Counted from the first letter of the stretch, positions 8,229-16,799 are shown. The stretch: DNA of 32,983 nucleotides from an uncultured Thomasclavelia sp. (GCF_944324745.1 NZ_CALUXO010000019.1:1-32983), one strand, 5' to 3'. The notes: generated from the letters alone by a model not told the origin. Numbers and translations are program-made.

Positions 8229-9736
8229 TATGCTTTATGACCTCCAATCGTTTTATTTCTTTCTTGCCCTGTTGCCCCTTCTTCTAGATTCATTCCTTTT
8301 AAAACAGCATTTTTGCCAAATTTTTTCTTAATCGCGATAGTTGCTTCCTGTAATTTTCGCTCTTTTTCTAAGTCTATTTTCTGTTTTTCTTCTTGTTTAA
8401 ATACTTTATTATAATCAGTAAACAAATCCATTTGTTGATATAGTTCTCTTTGTTCCAAACTTTTTTCATCAATTACATGACTAGCTGAAAGATTAAAACG
8501 CCGAATATATAATGATTTATTAACTTTTGTTTCATACCATCTTAATACTTTTTCTCTAATAATAGTTGCAGACGATGTATAACTGCCAAGATTAATAGTT
8601 CCATGAGCATGTTTAGGAATCTTACGACCGTAACGATCACTCATGATCTCCCCATGATAATTATGTTTTAAATTGTCACGATCGTAACCAATCGTAATCA
8701 CAATTTGATCAGTTACCAGCTGTTTAGCCACTAAATCCAGGGCTAGAGCATCTAGCATTTCTTTTAAAACTAAGCGTCCTTTATCAAAATCATAAGGGCA
8801 ACTTAACACCTGCCCGGCCCCAATGCTATTATGCTCTGGTTTATAAGCTTTAATTTCTTTCATAGTACATGGTTCATACCCCCAGGCATGATCGATTAAT
8901 AACTCAGCATTAACCCCAAAAAGATCATACAACAAATCTTCATTATAATACTCACCAGCTTTTCCAACTGAACATTTGGCAATATCTCCCATTGTATATA
9001 AACCAACTTGACGTAAACGTTTTTCATAACCACGACCAACTCGCCAAAAATCAGTAATTGGTTGATGATTCCACAAATACTTACGATACATCCCCTCGTT
9101 TAATACGGCAATTCGTACCCCATCCCGGTCGGGTTTTATATGTTTAGCAACAATATCCATAGCTACTTTACATAAATAAAGATTAGTTCCGATTCCAGCT
9201 GTTGCAGTTAGCTCTTTTGAATCATAGATATCCTGAATAATCATTTTAGCAAACTCTTTTGGTTTCATTTGTAAATTAGTTAAATAATGGGTAGCATCGA
9301 TAAAAACCTCATCTATTGAATAAACATGAAGGTCTTCAGGAGCAACATATTTTAAATAAATATTATATATTTCAGTACTATAATCTAAATAAAAAGCCAT
9401 TCTTGGTGTAGCTATAATAAATGAAAGTTTTAAAAATGGATCTTTTTGCAACTCTTTATCGTTACTAGATTCTCCTTTAAAAGCACGGCCATTGATTTTT
9501 CGTTGTCTTTGTACATTTATTTCTTTTACCTTTTGAATCACTTCAAATAACCGGGCCCGCCCTGGAATTCCATATTGTTTTAACGATGGTGATACAGCCA
9601 GACAAATTGTTTTTTCAGTTCTGCTTTCATCAGCTACTACTAAGTTAGTAGTTAACGGGTCAAGCCCCCGTTCTTTACATTCAACCGATGCATAAAAGGA
9701 TTTTAAATCAATTGCAATATAAACATGTTGACCCAT
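8228..9736 (-). CDS. UvrX/UmuC-like Y-family DNA polymerase
   Basis: Error-prone translesion polymerase of the Gram-positive UvrX/YqjW branch, 502 residues. The palm starts with AIDLKSFYASVECKERG, where the usual first catalytic Asp is D10 or so. The second catalytic site is YSIDEVFID (about 140-148). The helix-hairpin-helix/thumb (FWRVGRGYEKRLRQVGLYTMGDIA) and little-finger domains follow, with a Lys/Glu-rich tail. A strong ribosome binding site (AAAGGTGGTG) precedes the ATG. It heads a two-gene operon with yolD. Such genes are often SOS-controlled, but I found no convincing LexA box upstream; the upstream region has only a weak -10 (TAAAAT). Such cassettes are frequent on mobile DNA, though nothing here shows mobility. 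Confidence 0.9.
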   Translation of the reverse strand: MGQHVYIAIDLKSFYASVECKERGLDPLTTNLVVADESRTEKTICLAVSPSLKQYGIPGRARLFEVIQKVKEINVQRQRKINGRAFKGESSNDKELQKDPFLKLSFIIATPRMAFYLDYSTEIYNIYLKYVAPEDLHVYSIDEVFIDATHYLTNLQMKPKEFAKMIIQDIYDSKELTATAGIGTNLYLCKVAMDIVAKHIKPDRDGVRIAVLNEGMYRKYLWNHQPITDFWRVGRGYEKRLRQVGLYTMGDIAKCSVGKAGEYYNEDLLYDLFGVNAELLIDHAWGYEPCTMKEIKAYKPEHNSIGAGQVLSCPYDFDKGRLVLKEMLDALALDLVAKQLVTDQIVITIGYDRDNLKHNYHGEIMSDRYGRKIPKHAHGTINLGSYTSSATIIREKVLRWYETKVNKSLYIRRFNLSASHVIDEKSLEQRELYQQMDLFTDYNKVFKQEEKQKIDLEKERKLQEATIAIKKKFGKNAVLKGMNLEEGATGQERNKTIGGHKA

Positions 9737-9789
9737 CTTATCACCACCTTTATTTCTATTTTACTATATTTAATAATTTTTAAACAATA

Positions 9790-9820
9790 AAAACCAATGA
9801 AGAATTAATTTTCTTCATTG
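9790..9820 (-). terminator. Terminator after the PTS IIC gene
   Basis: Perfect 10-bp stem CAATGAAGAA (9795-9804) / TTCTTCATTG (9811-9820) with a 6-base loop, followed by GGTTTTTATT on the minus strand. Confidence 0.85.
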
Positions 9821-9828
9821 ACTAAAAC

Positions 9829-11059
9829 TTAGTTTGTTTCTTTTTCTAACATCTGCTTTTCAGCAATCTTAAAAAACGGATAATAAATCACAATTGCAAT
9901 AACAATTTCACAAGCTGACCAGATAGCAGCTCTGATATCCCAACCAGTTGCCAGTAACGGACCAATAATTGGTGGCATCGTCCAAGGAACTACAGTAACT
10001 GGCGCTCCTACCAAACCAATAGCCATCAATAAATACGATAGAGTACAAAGAACTAACGGTACTACTACAAAAGGAATCATCATAATTGGATTCATAACAA
10101 TCGGAAATCCAAAAATAATTGGTTCATTGATTTCAAACAAAGCCCCTGGTAAAGATACTTTACCAAGCTCTTGGTAAGCTTTACTTTTAGAAAATAACAT
10201 CAACAATACTAATGTTAATGTTGCTCCAGTTCCTCCAACATTTACAAATAAACTAGAAAAACCTGAAGCAGTAATATATGGTAAATCTTGGTGATTAGCA
10301 AATGCTGAGGCATTAGCGGCAACAAATGATAAAAAGATCGGATCTGCTACTCCTTCTAAAGTCATATCACCATGAATACCAGCACACCATAATAAACTTA
10401 CAACTAACGTATAAACTAAAATTCCTGGTAGACTGTTTAAAGCAAAAACAAATGGTGAAAAGATTGTTTCTACAAATTCATTTACATTAAAGTGTAATGG
10501 CACTCTTATAGCCCAAAATAACACTAATGTTATCACACCAGGAATTAATGTAACAAATGAGTTACTAACAGCCGGTGGTACCCCTTCTGGCATTTTAATA
10601 GTAAAATTTTTCTTTAAACAAAAATGAGAAATTTCTACCGCCGATAATTGCTGCAATAATAGCCGTAAATAATCCACCAGAGCCAAAACCATCAACACTG
10701 ATAGCAAAATCATCATTTAACTGCGTAATAATATAAGCCATGACGGCTAAACCAACGTTAGATATTGTATCCATCCGATATGATTTAGCTAAATGATAAC
10801 TGATTCCAATAACTGCCAATAAAGATATAATTCCAATTGAAACAGTTGAAGCTGCTCCAATCATAGTTGCATAAGGAGCAATAAAATTTGTCCAAGCATC
10901 AATTGGAATATTTCCAATAATCAAAAAGATTGATCCCCCGATGATTGCTGGTAATGTAATCGTTAACCCGTTTCTAATTGCGATTAAGTGTCTTTGATTT
11001 CCCAACTTAGTTAATGGTGGTATCAAAACATCTTGAATCCAATTTAAAAATTTATCCAT
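9829..11059 (-). pseudogene. PTS lactose/cellobiose-family IIC permease, frameshifted
   Basis: Membrane sugar channel (EIIC) of the Lac/CelB/LicC family. Two overlapping frames encode one protein. The N-terminal part (11059 to about 10640) begins MDKFLNWIQDVLIPPLTKLG and has several membrane helices. The C-terminal part (about 10640 to 9829) carries MPEGVPPAVSNSF and the substrate loop FEINEPIIFGFPIVMNP. They join if one base is removed from the C-run region at 10638-10642 (ACCGCCG on +). The frame then changes from IIAAIIGG to GVEISHF and gives 409 residues, close to the usual 420-450. Promoter and terminator are intact, so decay is recent or this is a sequencing error. No IIA or IIB gene is nearby. 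The sugar is unknown, probably a beta-glucoside. Confidence 0.85.
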
Positions 11060-11074
11060 TAGATATTCCCCTTC

Positions 11075-11103
11075 CTATCACACCCATCTTCTCTATGTGA
11101 TAG
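11075..11103. repeat. Inverted repeat in the PTS gene 5' untranslated region
   Basis: CTATCAC (11075-11081) and GTGATAG (11097-11103) flank 15 bases between the promoter and the start codon. It could be an operator or a leader hairpin. Confidence 0.45.
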
Positions 11104-11107
11104 AGGT

Positions 11108-11136
11108 ATTATAGCGCCACCAGCACCAATAATCAA
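11108..11136 (-). promoter_or_regulatory. PTS IIC promoter
   Basis: Minus-strand TTGATT (11131-11136), 17 bases, TATAAT (11108-11113). The inverted repeat at 11075-11103 starts at about the expected +1. Confidence 0.65.
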
Positions 11137-11248
11137 TAACTTTTTATCGTAATAATAATTATTTATAATAACAAATTAAAATAATCTCCTTCTAATCAAC
11201 AAATAATTAGAAAAAAATTTATTGTTAATCAAAAGAAAATATGCTAAT

Positions 11249-11283
11249 AAAATCCTAACAACATAATTTATTGTCAGGATTAG
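11249..11283 (-). terminator. Terminator of the LysR gene
   Basis: AATCCT...CAA at 11251-11261 pairs imperfectly with TTG..AGGATT at 11271-11281. On the minus strand it is followed by TTATT just beyond the LysR stop codon. Confidence 0.5.
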
Positions 11284-11293
11284 TTAAGTTTGA

Positions 11294-12181
11294 TTATCCA
11301 ATTTCAAAATCTTCACTTCGATAATGAGTCCAATCAACTTCATTAATATAATCTTTAATTTGAGCAATTTTAAAATACTCATTTTTATTACAAATAAGAT
11401 AAAAAGATAAGGTTGCTTCTTTATCGATAATCGGAATATAAACGCGGTCTTCATAAAGATGAAATCTTGGAATCGTTAAACTTGTTCTAAAGGTAAATAA
11501 TGTGGATTGTTTTTGTAAAATTTTATATAATTCCAACTCTTTTTGAATGATAAAATGTGAATCTGGCATATTTTCAACACATACTTGATGCCAATATCCA
11601 GTATTATCATATTCTAAAAAATTATAGCCATTTAATTCCTTAAAAGTTGTTTCCTTCTTAGCGGCAAATGGTTGATCAGCAGTTGTAGCTATATTTAGTA
11701 CTTCTTGGCATATTTTAAAACAAACTACATCATCACGTCTCATGGGATAATCTAAGATAATTGCTGAATATAAATGATCATTTAACCCCTTAATTAATTC
11801 TTCAACCTCCCCATTAACTTCATATCTAAATGATAAATCAGGATACTGACGTTTCAATGTATATCGAATAGCCCATAGTGGTGCTGGAGCACAAGAAGCA
11901 ATAACTAAATTATTATTTAAATTATACTGATTAATTACTTTTGTCTGCAATTCATCAACATCTTTTAGTATCTTTTTAGCTCCTTCTACAACAGTCTTGC
12001 CATATTCATTGATAATTAAACGATTATTAATTCGATCAAATAATTCTATTCCTAACTCATTTTCTAATGATTTTAAAGAACGGGTCAAACCTGATTGTGA
12101 AATATATAATTCTTCAGCAGCTTTAAGCATTGTTCCATACTTTGCAATCGCCAATACATATTTCAATTGTCTAAGTTCCAT
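11294..12181 (-). CDS. LysR-family transcriptional regulator
   Basis: Regulator of 295 residues with an N-terminal winged helix-turn-helix (MELRQLKYVLAIAKYGTMLK; recognition region EELYISQSGLTRSLKSLE) and a periplasmic-binding-protein-like effector domain (about 90-295). Two ATGs are adjacent (12184 and 12181). I chose 12181 because it has better spacing to GGAG and is the usual MELRQL start. It is transcribed divergently from the dehydrogenase at 12315, with palindromic sites between them, so it most likely controls that gene and itself. The effector is unknown. Confidence 0.9.
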   Translation of the reverse strand: MELRQLKYVLAIAKYGTMLKAAEELYISQSGLTRSLKSLENELGIELFDRINNRLIINEYGKTVVEGAKKILKDVDELQTKVINQYNLNNNLVIASCAPAPLWAIRYTLKRQYPDLSFRYEVNGEVEELIKGLNDHLYSAIILDYPMRRDDVVCFKICQEVLNIATTADQPFAAKKETTFKELNGYNFLEYDNTGYWHQVCVENMPDSHFIIQKELELYKILQKQSTLFTFRTSLTIPRFHLYEDRVYIPIIDKEATLSFYLICNKNEYFKIAQIKDYINEVDWTHYRSEDFEIG

Positions 12182-12206
12182 CATACCACTCCTATCTATG
12201 CAATAT

Positions 12207-12240
12207 AATCATATTATATTATGATTTATACTCATAAATC
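12207..12240. promoter_or_regulatory. LysR operator candidates in the divergent promoter
   Basis: GATTTAT-ACTC-ATAAATC (12223-12240) is a perfect inverted repeat containing the LysR T-N11-A pattern (TTTATACTCATAAA). A second overlapping repeat, AATCAT-N8-ATGATT, spans 12207-12226. Confidence 0.5.
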
Positions 12241-12314
12241 TATGATTTTTAACAATTATTTTTTTTGTAATGATGTTGCTAGAATATAAGTATAAAAACA
12301 AGGAGGTACCAAAG

Positions 12315-13052
12315 ATGGAAAACGTTGAAAACAAAGTTATAATTATTACAGGTGCTACTTCAGGGATTGGAGAAGCTACTGCTAGAGTATTAGCCACTAA
12401 TGGAGCAAAGGTGGTTTTAAGTGGTCGCCGTGAAGAACGACTTGAAAAATTAGCTAATGAACTAGGAGATAATGCTGCTTACTTAAAATCAGATGTCACT
12501 AGTGTTGAAGATATGCAGGCAATTGTCAAACTGGCCAAAGAAAAATTTGGAAAAGTTGATGTTTTATTTGCTAATGCAGGAATCATGCCAGCTGGTAATA
12601 TGTCAGAATTGGACTATAAAGGGTGGATGAACATGGTTGATATTAATATTAAAGGAGTATTAAATTCAATGTATGCAATCATTCCAGAATTCTATGATCA
12701 AAATTCTGGTCATATTATTATTACATCATCTAGAGCAGGAACAACACTAGTTCCTGGAAATGCTGTTTATTGTGGTACAAAGCATTTTGTCAAAGTAATG
12801 CTACAATCATTTAATTCAGAAACTAACCAGGAAGGTAAAAATATTAGAACAACAACAATTTATCCTGGAGCAATTAAAACTGAGTTATTAAATGCTGTTG
12901 CTGAAAATGATCATAAAAAAAAGGTTGCTGGATTCTATGAACAATTTGGTTTACAACCTGATACAATTGCCAATGCCGTATTATATGCTATTTCTCAGCC
13001 AGATGGAGTAGATGTATCCGACTTAGTTGTTCGTCCAACCTTTGAAGGATAA
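12315..13052 (+). CDS. Short-chain dehydrogenase/reductase
   Basis: Classical SDR of 245 residues. The dinucleotide-binding motif TGATSGIG lies near residue 13, NAGIMPAG near 88, catalytic Ser in ITSSRAG and the YxxxK pair in YCGTKHF. The arginines after the first beta-alpha unit (SGRREER) suggest NADP(H) preference. It resembles the YdfG/3-hydroxy-acid-dehydrogenase-like group, but the substrate cannot be read from sequence. The reading frame extends upstream to 12270. The real start is the ATG at 12315, eight bases after a strong GGAGG. It is divergent from a LysR gene and ends at a bidirectional terminator. Bile-acid or sugar-alcohol substrates are possible but unsupported. Confidence 0.9.
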   Translation: MENVENKVIIITGATSGIGEATARVLATNGAKVVLSGRREERLEKLANELGDNAAYLKSDVTSVEDMQAIVKLAKEKFGKVDVLFANAGIMPAGNMSELDYKGWMNMVDINIKGVLNSMYAIIPEFYDQNSGHIIITSSRAGTTLVPGNAVYCGTKHFVKVMLQSFNSETNQEGKNIRTTTIYPGAIKTELLNAVAENDHKKKVAGFYEQFGLQPDTIANAVLYAISQPDGVDVSDLVVRPTFEG

Positions 13053-13070
13053 TATAAATCTATTAAAGTA

Positions 13071-13093
13071 AAAACACGCTCAGACGTGTTTTT
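13071..13093. terminator. Bidirectional terminator
   Basis: AAACACG (13072-13078) / CGTGTTT (13085-13091) with a 6-base loop, A-run to the left and T-run to the right. It sits between the convergent SDR and TetR genes. Confidence 0.8.
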
Positions 13094-13094
13094 A

Positions 13095-13607
13095 TTATCG
13101 AAAGCCAACATTCATCGCATATTCAAAATCATCAACAATTTCATCGATATTAATATTATTGCTATTAATAATATATTCAAACATATCAACGGTTGCATAA
13201 GAAAAAAATAGCGCCAAAAAATCTTGGGTATGTCTGGCAGTGTGATTATTTTTATTTTCTAACATTATTTTATAATCACCTTCCATCATCTTAATAAACT
13301 CAGTTTTAAAATTATTTTGTCCAGTTTCTTGAAATGCCTGTTTAAAAAAATCCGGATATTCTTGCATAAATAAAATTAGCTGTCTGGTATTTTCTTTTTG
13401 ATGTCCTTCAGCTAAATTTAACGTTTTTTTGAAATTAGCATAAATATAACGCATTAAATCTTGTTTATCTTTAAAATGATAATAAAAAGAAACTCGATTT
13501 AATTCACAATAATCTGTTATATCTTTAATTGATATATCTTCAATTCGATGATTTTTTGATAATTCTAATAATGCTTTTGATAATTGTTTTTTCGTTCTAT
13601 CACTCAT
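13095..13607 (-). CDS. TetR/AcrR-family regulator
   Basis: Repressor-type protein of 170 residues. The N-terminal TetR helix-turn-helix is clear (IEDISIKDITDYCELNRVSF, then YYHFKDKQDL). The C-terminal half is an all-helical ligand and dimerisation region that resembles the TetR_C_7 / DhaS-like group. It has an AGAGGG ribosome binding site. It is divergent from the ene-reductase gene, and the intergenic region contains two matching inverted repeats. It therefore probably represses that gene and itself. The inducer is unknown, possibly a substrate of the reductase. Confidence 0.88.
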   Translation of the reverse strand: MSDRTKKQLSKALLELSKNHRIEDISIKDITDYCELNRVSFYYHFKDKQDLMRYIYANFKKTLNLAEGHQKENTRQLILFMQEYPDFFKQAFQETGQNNFKTEFIKMMEGDYKIMLENKNNHTARHTQDFLALFFSYATVDMFEYIINSNNINIDEIVDDFEYAMNVGFR

Positions 13608-13626
13608 ATTTATCCCTCTTTATTGT

Positions 13627-13647
13627 ATTGTAACATCTTTTTACAAT
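13627..13647. promoter_or_regulatory. TetR operator candidate 1
   Basis: ATTGTAA-N7-TTACAAT, perfect 7-bp arms. Same half-sites and spacing as the repeat at 13657-13675; centres are about 29 bases apart. Confidence 0.6.
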
Positions 13648-13656
13648 TTAGACTAT

Positions 13657-13675
13657 TTGTAAAAAAATTTTACAG
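13657..13675. promoter_or_regulatory. TetR operator candidate 2
   Basis: TTGTAA-N7-TTACAG; the inner TGTAAAA-AAA-TTTTACA (13658-13674) is a perfect dyad. It lies just upstream of the ene-reductase -35 box. Confidence 0.6.
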
Positions 13676-13692
13676 CTTGGTTTGGTTGTTTA

Positions 13693-13720
13693 TTGTAGTA
13701 AACTTAATAAATTTTATAAT
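13693..13720 (+). promoter_or_regulatory. Ene-reductase promoter
   Basis: TTGTAG (13693-13698), 16 bases, TATAAT (13715-13720), about 20 bases before the start codon. Confidence 0.5.
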
Positions 13721-13738
13721 TAAACAGAGGTGAAAAAA

Positions 13739-15619
13739 ATGAAGAACAAAAGTCAAGTCTTTACTCCTATTAAAATTGGAACCAAAGTTGCTAAAAATCG
13801 AATTGAAGTATCACCAGCTGGTTCTTTTATATCTGGTAAAAATGGTGATGTTAACCATGAGTTTTTAGCGTATATGAACCATCTAGCCAAAAGTAATGCC
13901 GGAATTGTTACTGTTGGTGTTTCGGATATCAGTGGTAAACCTAGTGGGGTTCCTATTCTCGATATCAACAATAAGTTAATGATTTCCGATTTATGCGATG
14001 TTACAGAAGTAATTCATAGACATGGAAGCCTAGCAAACATTGAATTAGTTCATGGCTATTATATGCTAGTTCCGGGTGAAAAACTAGTTAATGATTTAAC
14101 TACCGAGCAAGTAGAAGAGTTAATTCAAATGTATGTTGATTCAGCGGAAAATTGTTTAATTGCTGGATTTGATATGATAATGATTCACGGAGCTCATGGT
14201 AATGTTCCATCAATGTTTTTTTCTAGAAAATATAATCATCGTACTGACCGTTTTGGTAATCGCCATCAATTTGGTAAAGAGCTCTTGCAACAAATTCGTA
14301 ATCGCGTTGGTGATAAACTGGCCATTGAGTATCGAATTAGCGGTGAGGAAATATTAGATGGTTATTCTACTTTAGATGAAACTATCGAATATGCTAAAGC
14401 CATTGAAGAATATGTTGATTTATTTCATGTATCCCGTGGTTTATTAGAGAAAAATGAATGCCTGCCATATTTATTTATGCCAACATACTTCCCTAGAGGA
14501 ATGAATTTAAATGCGACTAAACAAATGAAAAAAGCATTAAACAAACCAGTTGCTGTCGTTGGTGGCTTTGATATGGATAAAGCAATGGAAGTTATTGATA
14601 ATGGTGATGTTGATGTCGTGGCTATGATTAGAAATATCTATGCTGATCCCAATTGTATCATCAACGCTCAAAACAATAAATCTAATTTAACACGACCATG
14701 CGTCCGTTGTAATAACTGTATCAATCGAACTCACTCAAAAATGATCAAAGTTCAATGTGCTGTAAATCCAACATTAGGAAAAGAAACCCAATTCCCACCT
14801 ATCTATCCAATCAAAACTGATAAAAAAGTTATGATTGTTGGTGGTGGCCCTGCCGGGATGGAAGTTGCCAGAGTTGCTTCTAAAAAAGGATATCAAGTAT
14901 TACTCTATGAAAAAGATGCTACTTTAGGTGGCGCTTTAAAAATGGCCAGTGGTGCTTCTTTTAAACAAGATATGAAAAAATATCTTGAATGGTCAATTAG
15001 AAGTATCGAAAACGATTCAAATATCACAATTTATACCAATACAATAGTAACTCCAGAACTAATAAAAGAAATTAATCCTTATGCCCTCTTTATCGCTATT
15101 GGTTCTAATCCAATTTTACCAACATTTAGTCATATGGAAAATGTCGTCTATGCCGGTGACGTTGATTTAAAAAAAGTTTCCGTTAAAGATAATGTTGTAA
15201 TTGTTGGTGCCGGATTTACGGGATTAGAAACTGCTTTAGAATTAGCTAGAGAAGGTAAGAATGTCACTGTAATTGATCGTCTTCGTAAAGAAGAAATTGG
15301 TGCTGATAGTGTTGAAATTAGCATGATTGGTTTAAAACAGTTATTAAAAAAAGAACATGTTAAATTTATCTGCGAAGTTTCTTTAAAAGACGTTAGTGAA
15401 AATGGCGCAATTATTACCTATAAAGATGGTCATGAAGAATTATTATCATGTGATACTGTTGTTTTATCATTAGGAGTTAAACCTGATTTAGAAAAAATTG
15501 AAGAATTAGATGATATCGTGGATATCACTCGTATCATTGGTGATTGTAGCATTGAACATGGTGGTACTTTATATCATGCCGTTCATAGTGGTTATGAAAA
15601 TGCTAAGGAATATCTATAA
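13739..15619 (+). CDS. FMN/FAD/4Fe-4S ene-reductase (2,4-dienoyl-CoA reductase / BaiCD-like)
   Basis: Soluble NAD(P)H-dependent reductase of the old-yellow-enzyme plus flavoprotein fusion type, 626 residues. An N-terminal FMN-binding TIM barrel (about 10-340) includes the family motif MIHGAHGN and RTDRFGN. The 4Fe-4S cluster motif CVRCNNC plus a later Cys (QCAVNP) lies around 320-345. A C-terminal FAD/NAD-binding module (GGGPAGMEVA near 370; second nucleotide-binding loop VGAGFTGLETA near 490) completes it. These enzymes reduce carbon-carbon double bonds in enoates, dienoyl-CoAs or steroid/bile-acid intermediates; the substrate here is unknown. The frame opens at a GTG at 13730, but that codon is part of AGAGGTG, so I start at the ATG at 13739. 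Regulation is probably by the divergent TetR. Confidence 0.9.
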   Translation: MKNKSQVFTPIKIGTKVAKNRIEVSPAGSFISGKNGDVNHEFLAYMNHLAKSNAGIVTVGVSDISGKPSGVPILDINNKLMISDLCDVTEVIHRHGSLANIELVHGYYMLVPGEKLVNDLTTEQVEELIQMYVDSAENCLIAGFDMIMIHGAHGNVPSMFFSRKYNHRTDRFGNRHQFGKELLQQIRNRVGDKLAIEYRISGEEILDGYSTLDETIEYAKAIEEYVDLFHVSRGLLEKNECLPYLFMPTYFPRGMNLNATKQMKKALNKPVAVVGGFDMDKAMEVIDNGDVDVVAMIRNIYADPNCIINAQNNKSNLTRPCVRCNNCINRTHSKMIKVQCAVNPTLGKETQFPPIYPIKTDKKVMIVGGGPAGMEVARVASKKGYQVLLYEKDATLGGALKMASGASFKQDMKKYLEWSIRSIENDSNITIYTNTIVTPELIKEINPYALFIAIGSNPILPTFSHMENVVYAGDVDLKKVSVKDNVVIVGAGFTGLETALELAREGKNVTVIDRLRKEEIGADSVEISMIGLKQLLKKEHVKFICEVSLKDVSENGAIITYKDGHEELLSCDTVVLSLGVKPDLEKIEELDDIVDITRIIGDCSIEHGGTLYHAVHSGYENAKEYL

Positions 15620-15636
15620 TCAAGCTGCTTAACATA

Positions 15637-15674
15637 AATAATCTCCTGTCTATAAAGCAGGAGATTATTTTTTA
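15637..15674 (+). terminator. Terminator of the ene-reductase gene
   Basis: 12-bp perfect stem AATAATCTCCTG (15637-15648) / CAGGAGATTATT (15658-15669), then TTTTTA. Confidence 0.9.
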
Positions 15675-15703
15675 GTAGTATTTTGTTAATTTAAAATATA
15701 GCA

Positions 15704-16258
15704 TTATTTATTTTTAATATATTGTATCAAAGAGATGATGATGATAACTATTGCCACAATTATATAAAAGTTATGCGAAACAAATGCTATAAAACCATTA
15801 TTGCCACTAGTAAAAGCCGTTGGAAATAACACCTGAAAATATAAAAACACTAAAGCTAAAAATATTCCTTTCCATAAACTTTGAACGGCACTATCTCTAT
15901 CTCGGGCTTTTTTAGATTCTTCATCGGAAAAAATATCAGATTTCAATGGATCATCAGAATAGAATATATTATTACTTGTATACGTATCATTGGCATAATT
16001 ATCATTAAAATAATGCCAGCCATCATCAAGAAAAATTTGTTTATATTCTTGCATATCCTCTTTTTTAACATTCCTAGAGTCCACACGATATATAATTCTT
16101 TTTCTATCTTTAGATTTTTTGAATTTATAAATATCTATTTTTAAAGGTACAAACAAGCTAAACGGTGTTATACTATCTAAAATATATCCTTTATCTGCTT
16201 TATTATTTAGATATTTTTCCATAGATTTACTACCTGAATATAATCTAACTGCTAACAT
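15704..16258 (-). CDS. DUF2812 membrane protein
   Basis: Protein of 184 residues with a cytoplasmic N-terminal part and two C-terminal transmembrane helices (about 128-148 and 160-180). The N-terminal section has the pattern of DUF2812 proteins (MEKYLNNKADKGYILDSI, then YRVDSRN, then DDGWHYF), a family commonly paired with a PadR regulator. Function is unknown; such pairs are often suspected of roles in membrane stress. Its start lies one base after the padR stop, so the two are co-translated. The loop between domains is rich in Asp, Ser and Asn. Confidence 0.75.
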   Translation of the reverse strand: MLAVRLYSGSKSMEKYLNNKADKGYILDSITPFSLFVPLKIDIYKFKKSKDRKRIIYRVDSRNVKKEDMQEYKQIFLDDGWHYFNDNYANDTYTSNNIFYSDDPLKSDIFSDEESKKARDRDSAVQSLWKGIFLALVFLYFQVLFPTAFTSGNNGFIAFVSHNFYIIVAIVIIIISLIQYIKNK

Positions 16259-16259
16259 A

Positions 16260-16580
16260 TCAACTATTCTCCTTATCTAAGATATTTTGGGCCACAAAAA
16301 ATAAATTTTTAATTCTTAAATAGTCATCATTTAATACTTCTTGCCCCTTTGTTGTCAAACGATAAACTTTTCTTCTAGAATTATCACTATTTGAAATCTG
16401 TTCAATTAATCCTGATTTTTTCAAATTATCAAGAGCACCATATAAAGTACCAGCCGCCAATACAATTGAATGACTACTTAGCTCTTCGACTTTTTTGATG
16501 ATACCATAACCATGAAGTGGTTCTAATGCTAATGATAAAAGTATATAAAACGTTGTTTCAGTTAAAGGACCAGCTTTCAT
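16260..16580 (-). CDS. PadR-family transcriptional regulator
   Basis: Small winged-helix repressor of 106 residues. The PadR core is evident (TETTFYILLSLALEPLHGYGI, AGTLYGALDNLKKSGLI, RKVYRLTTKGQEVL), with a C-terminal dimerisation helix. A strong GGAGGTG site precedes the ATG. It is the first gene of an operon with the DUF2812 protein. The promoter is buried in the repeated CTATATAT array at 16606-16655, which suggests autorepression. The ligand is unknown. Confidence 0.92.
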   Translation of the reverse strand: MKAGPLTETTFYILLSLALEPLHGYGIIKKVEELSSHSIVLAAGTLYGALDNLKKSGLIEQISNSDNSRRKVYRLTTKGQEVLNDDYLRIKNLFFVAQNILDKENS

Positions 16581-16605
16581 ACTTCACCTCCATTATTCAT
16601 AAAAT

Positions 16606-16655
16606 TATATAGTTTAACTATATATCGTAACTCTATATATCGTATAACTATATAT
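16606..16655. promoter_or_regulatory. PadR operator array
   Basis: TATATAGTT-T-AACTATATA (16606-16624) is a perfect dyad. CTATATAT recurs at 16618, 16633 and 16648, an exact 15-base period; the first two copies are followed by CGTA. The array overlaps a minus-strand TATAAT, as expected for an autorepressor. Confidence 0.55.
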
Positions 16656-16741
16656 TAGCAGAATATTTAATATTTTCAAGTATTGATATCATTAATCATA
16701 TTTATATTTTGAAATATTAGATTTTCATTAAAATAGTTTAA

Positions 16742-16775
16742 TAAAAAGATCCAAGATGATCTTGAATCTTTCTTT
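16742..16775 (-). terminator. Terminator of satD-DUF3307; third copy of the rpsI-type hairpin
   Basis: The sequence 16743-16770 matches the rpsI terminator copies at 18616-18643 and 20391-20418 over 28 bases; it differs from the rpsI copy at one position. On the minus strand AAGATTCAAG pairs with CTTGGATCTT and runs into TTTTTA. Sequence beyond the hairpin is not shared. Confidence 0.75.
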
Positions 16776-16799
16776 TAGTTATTATTCAGCTTAAAAACT

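Noticed and set aside
9737-9794. LexA/SOS box upstream of the UvrX-like polymerase
   Set aside because: No CGAAC-N4-GTTCG-like dyad is visible; only an AT-rich promoter.
10595-10716. Programmed frameshifting in the PTS gene
   Set aside because: No slippery heptamer or stimulatory structure is evident and EIIC proteins are not known to need it; simple mutation or sequencing error is likelier.
13739-15619. Naming the ene-reductase baiCD or baiH
   Set aside because: Domain order is shared by many enoate and dienoyl-CoA reductases and no other bile-acid genes are present.
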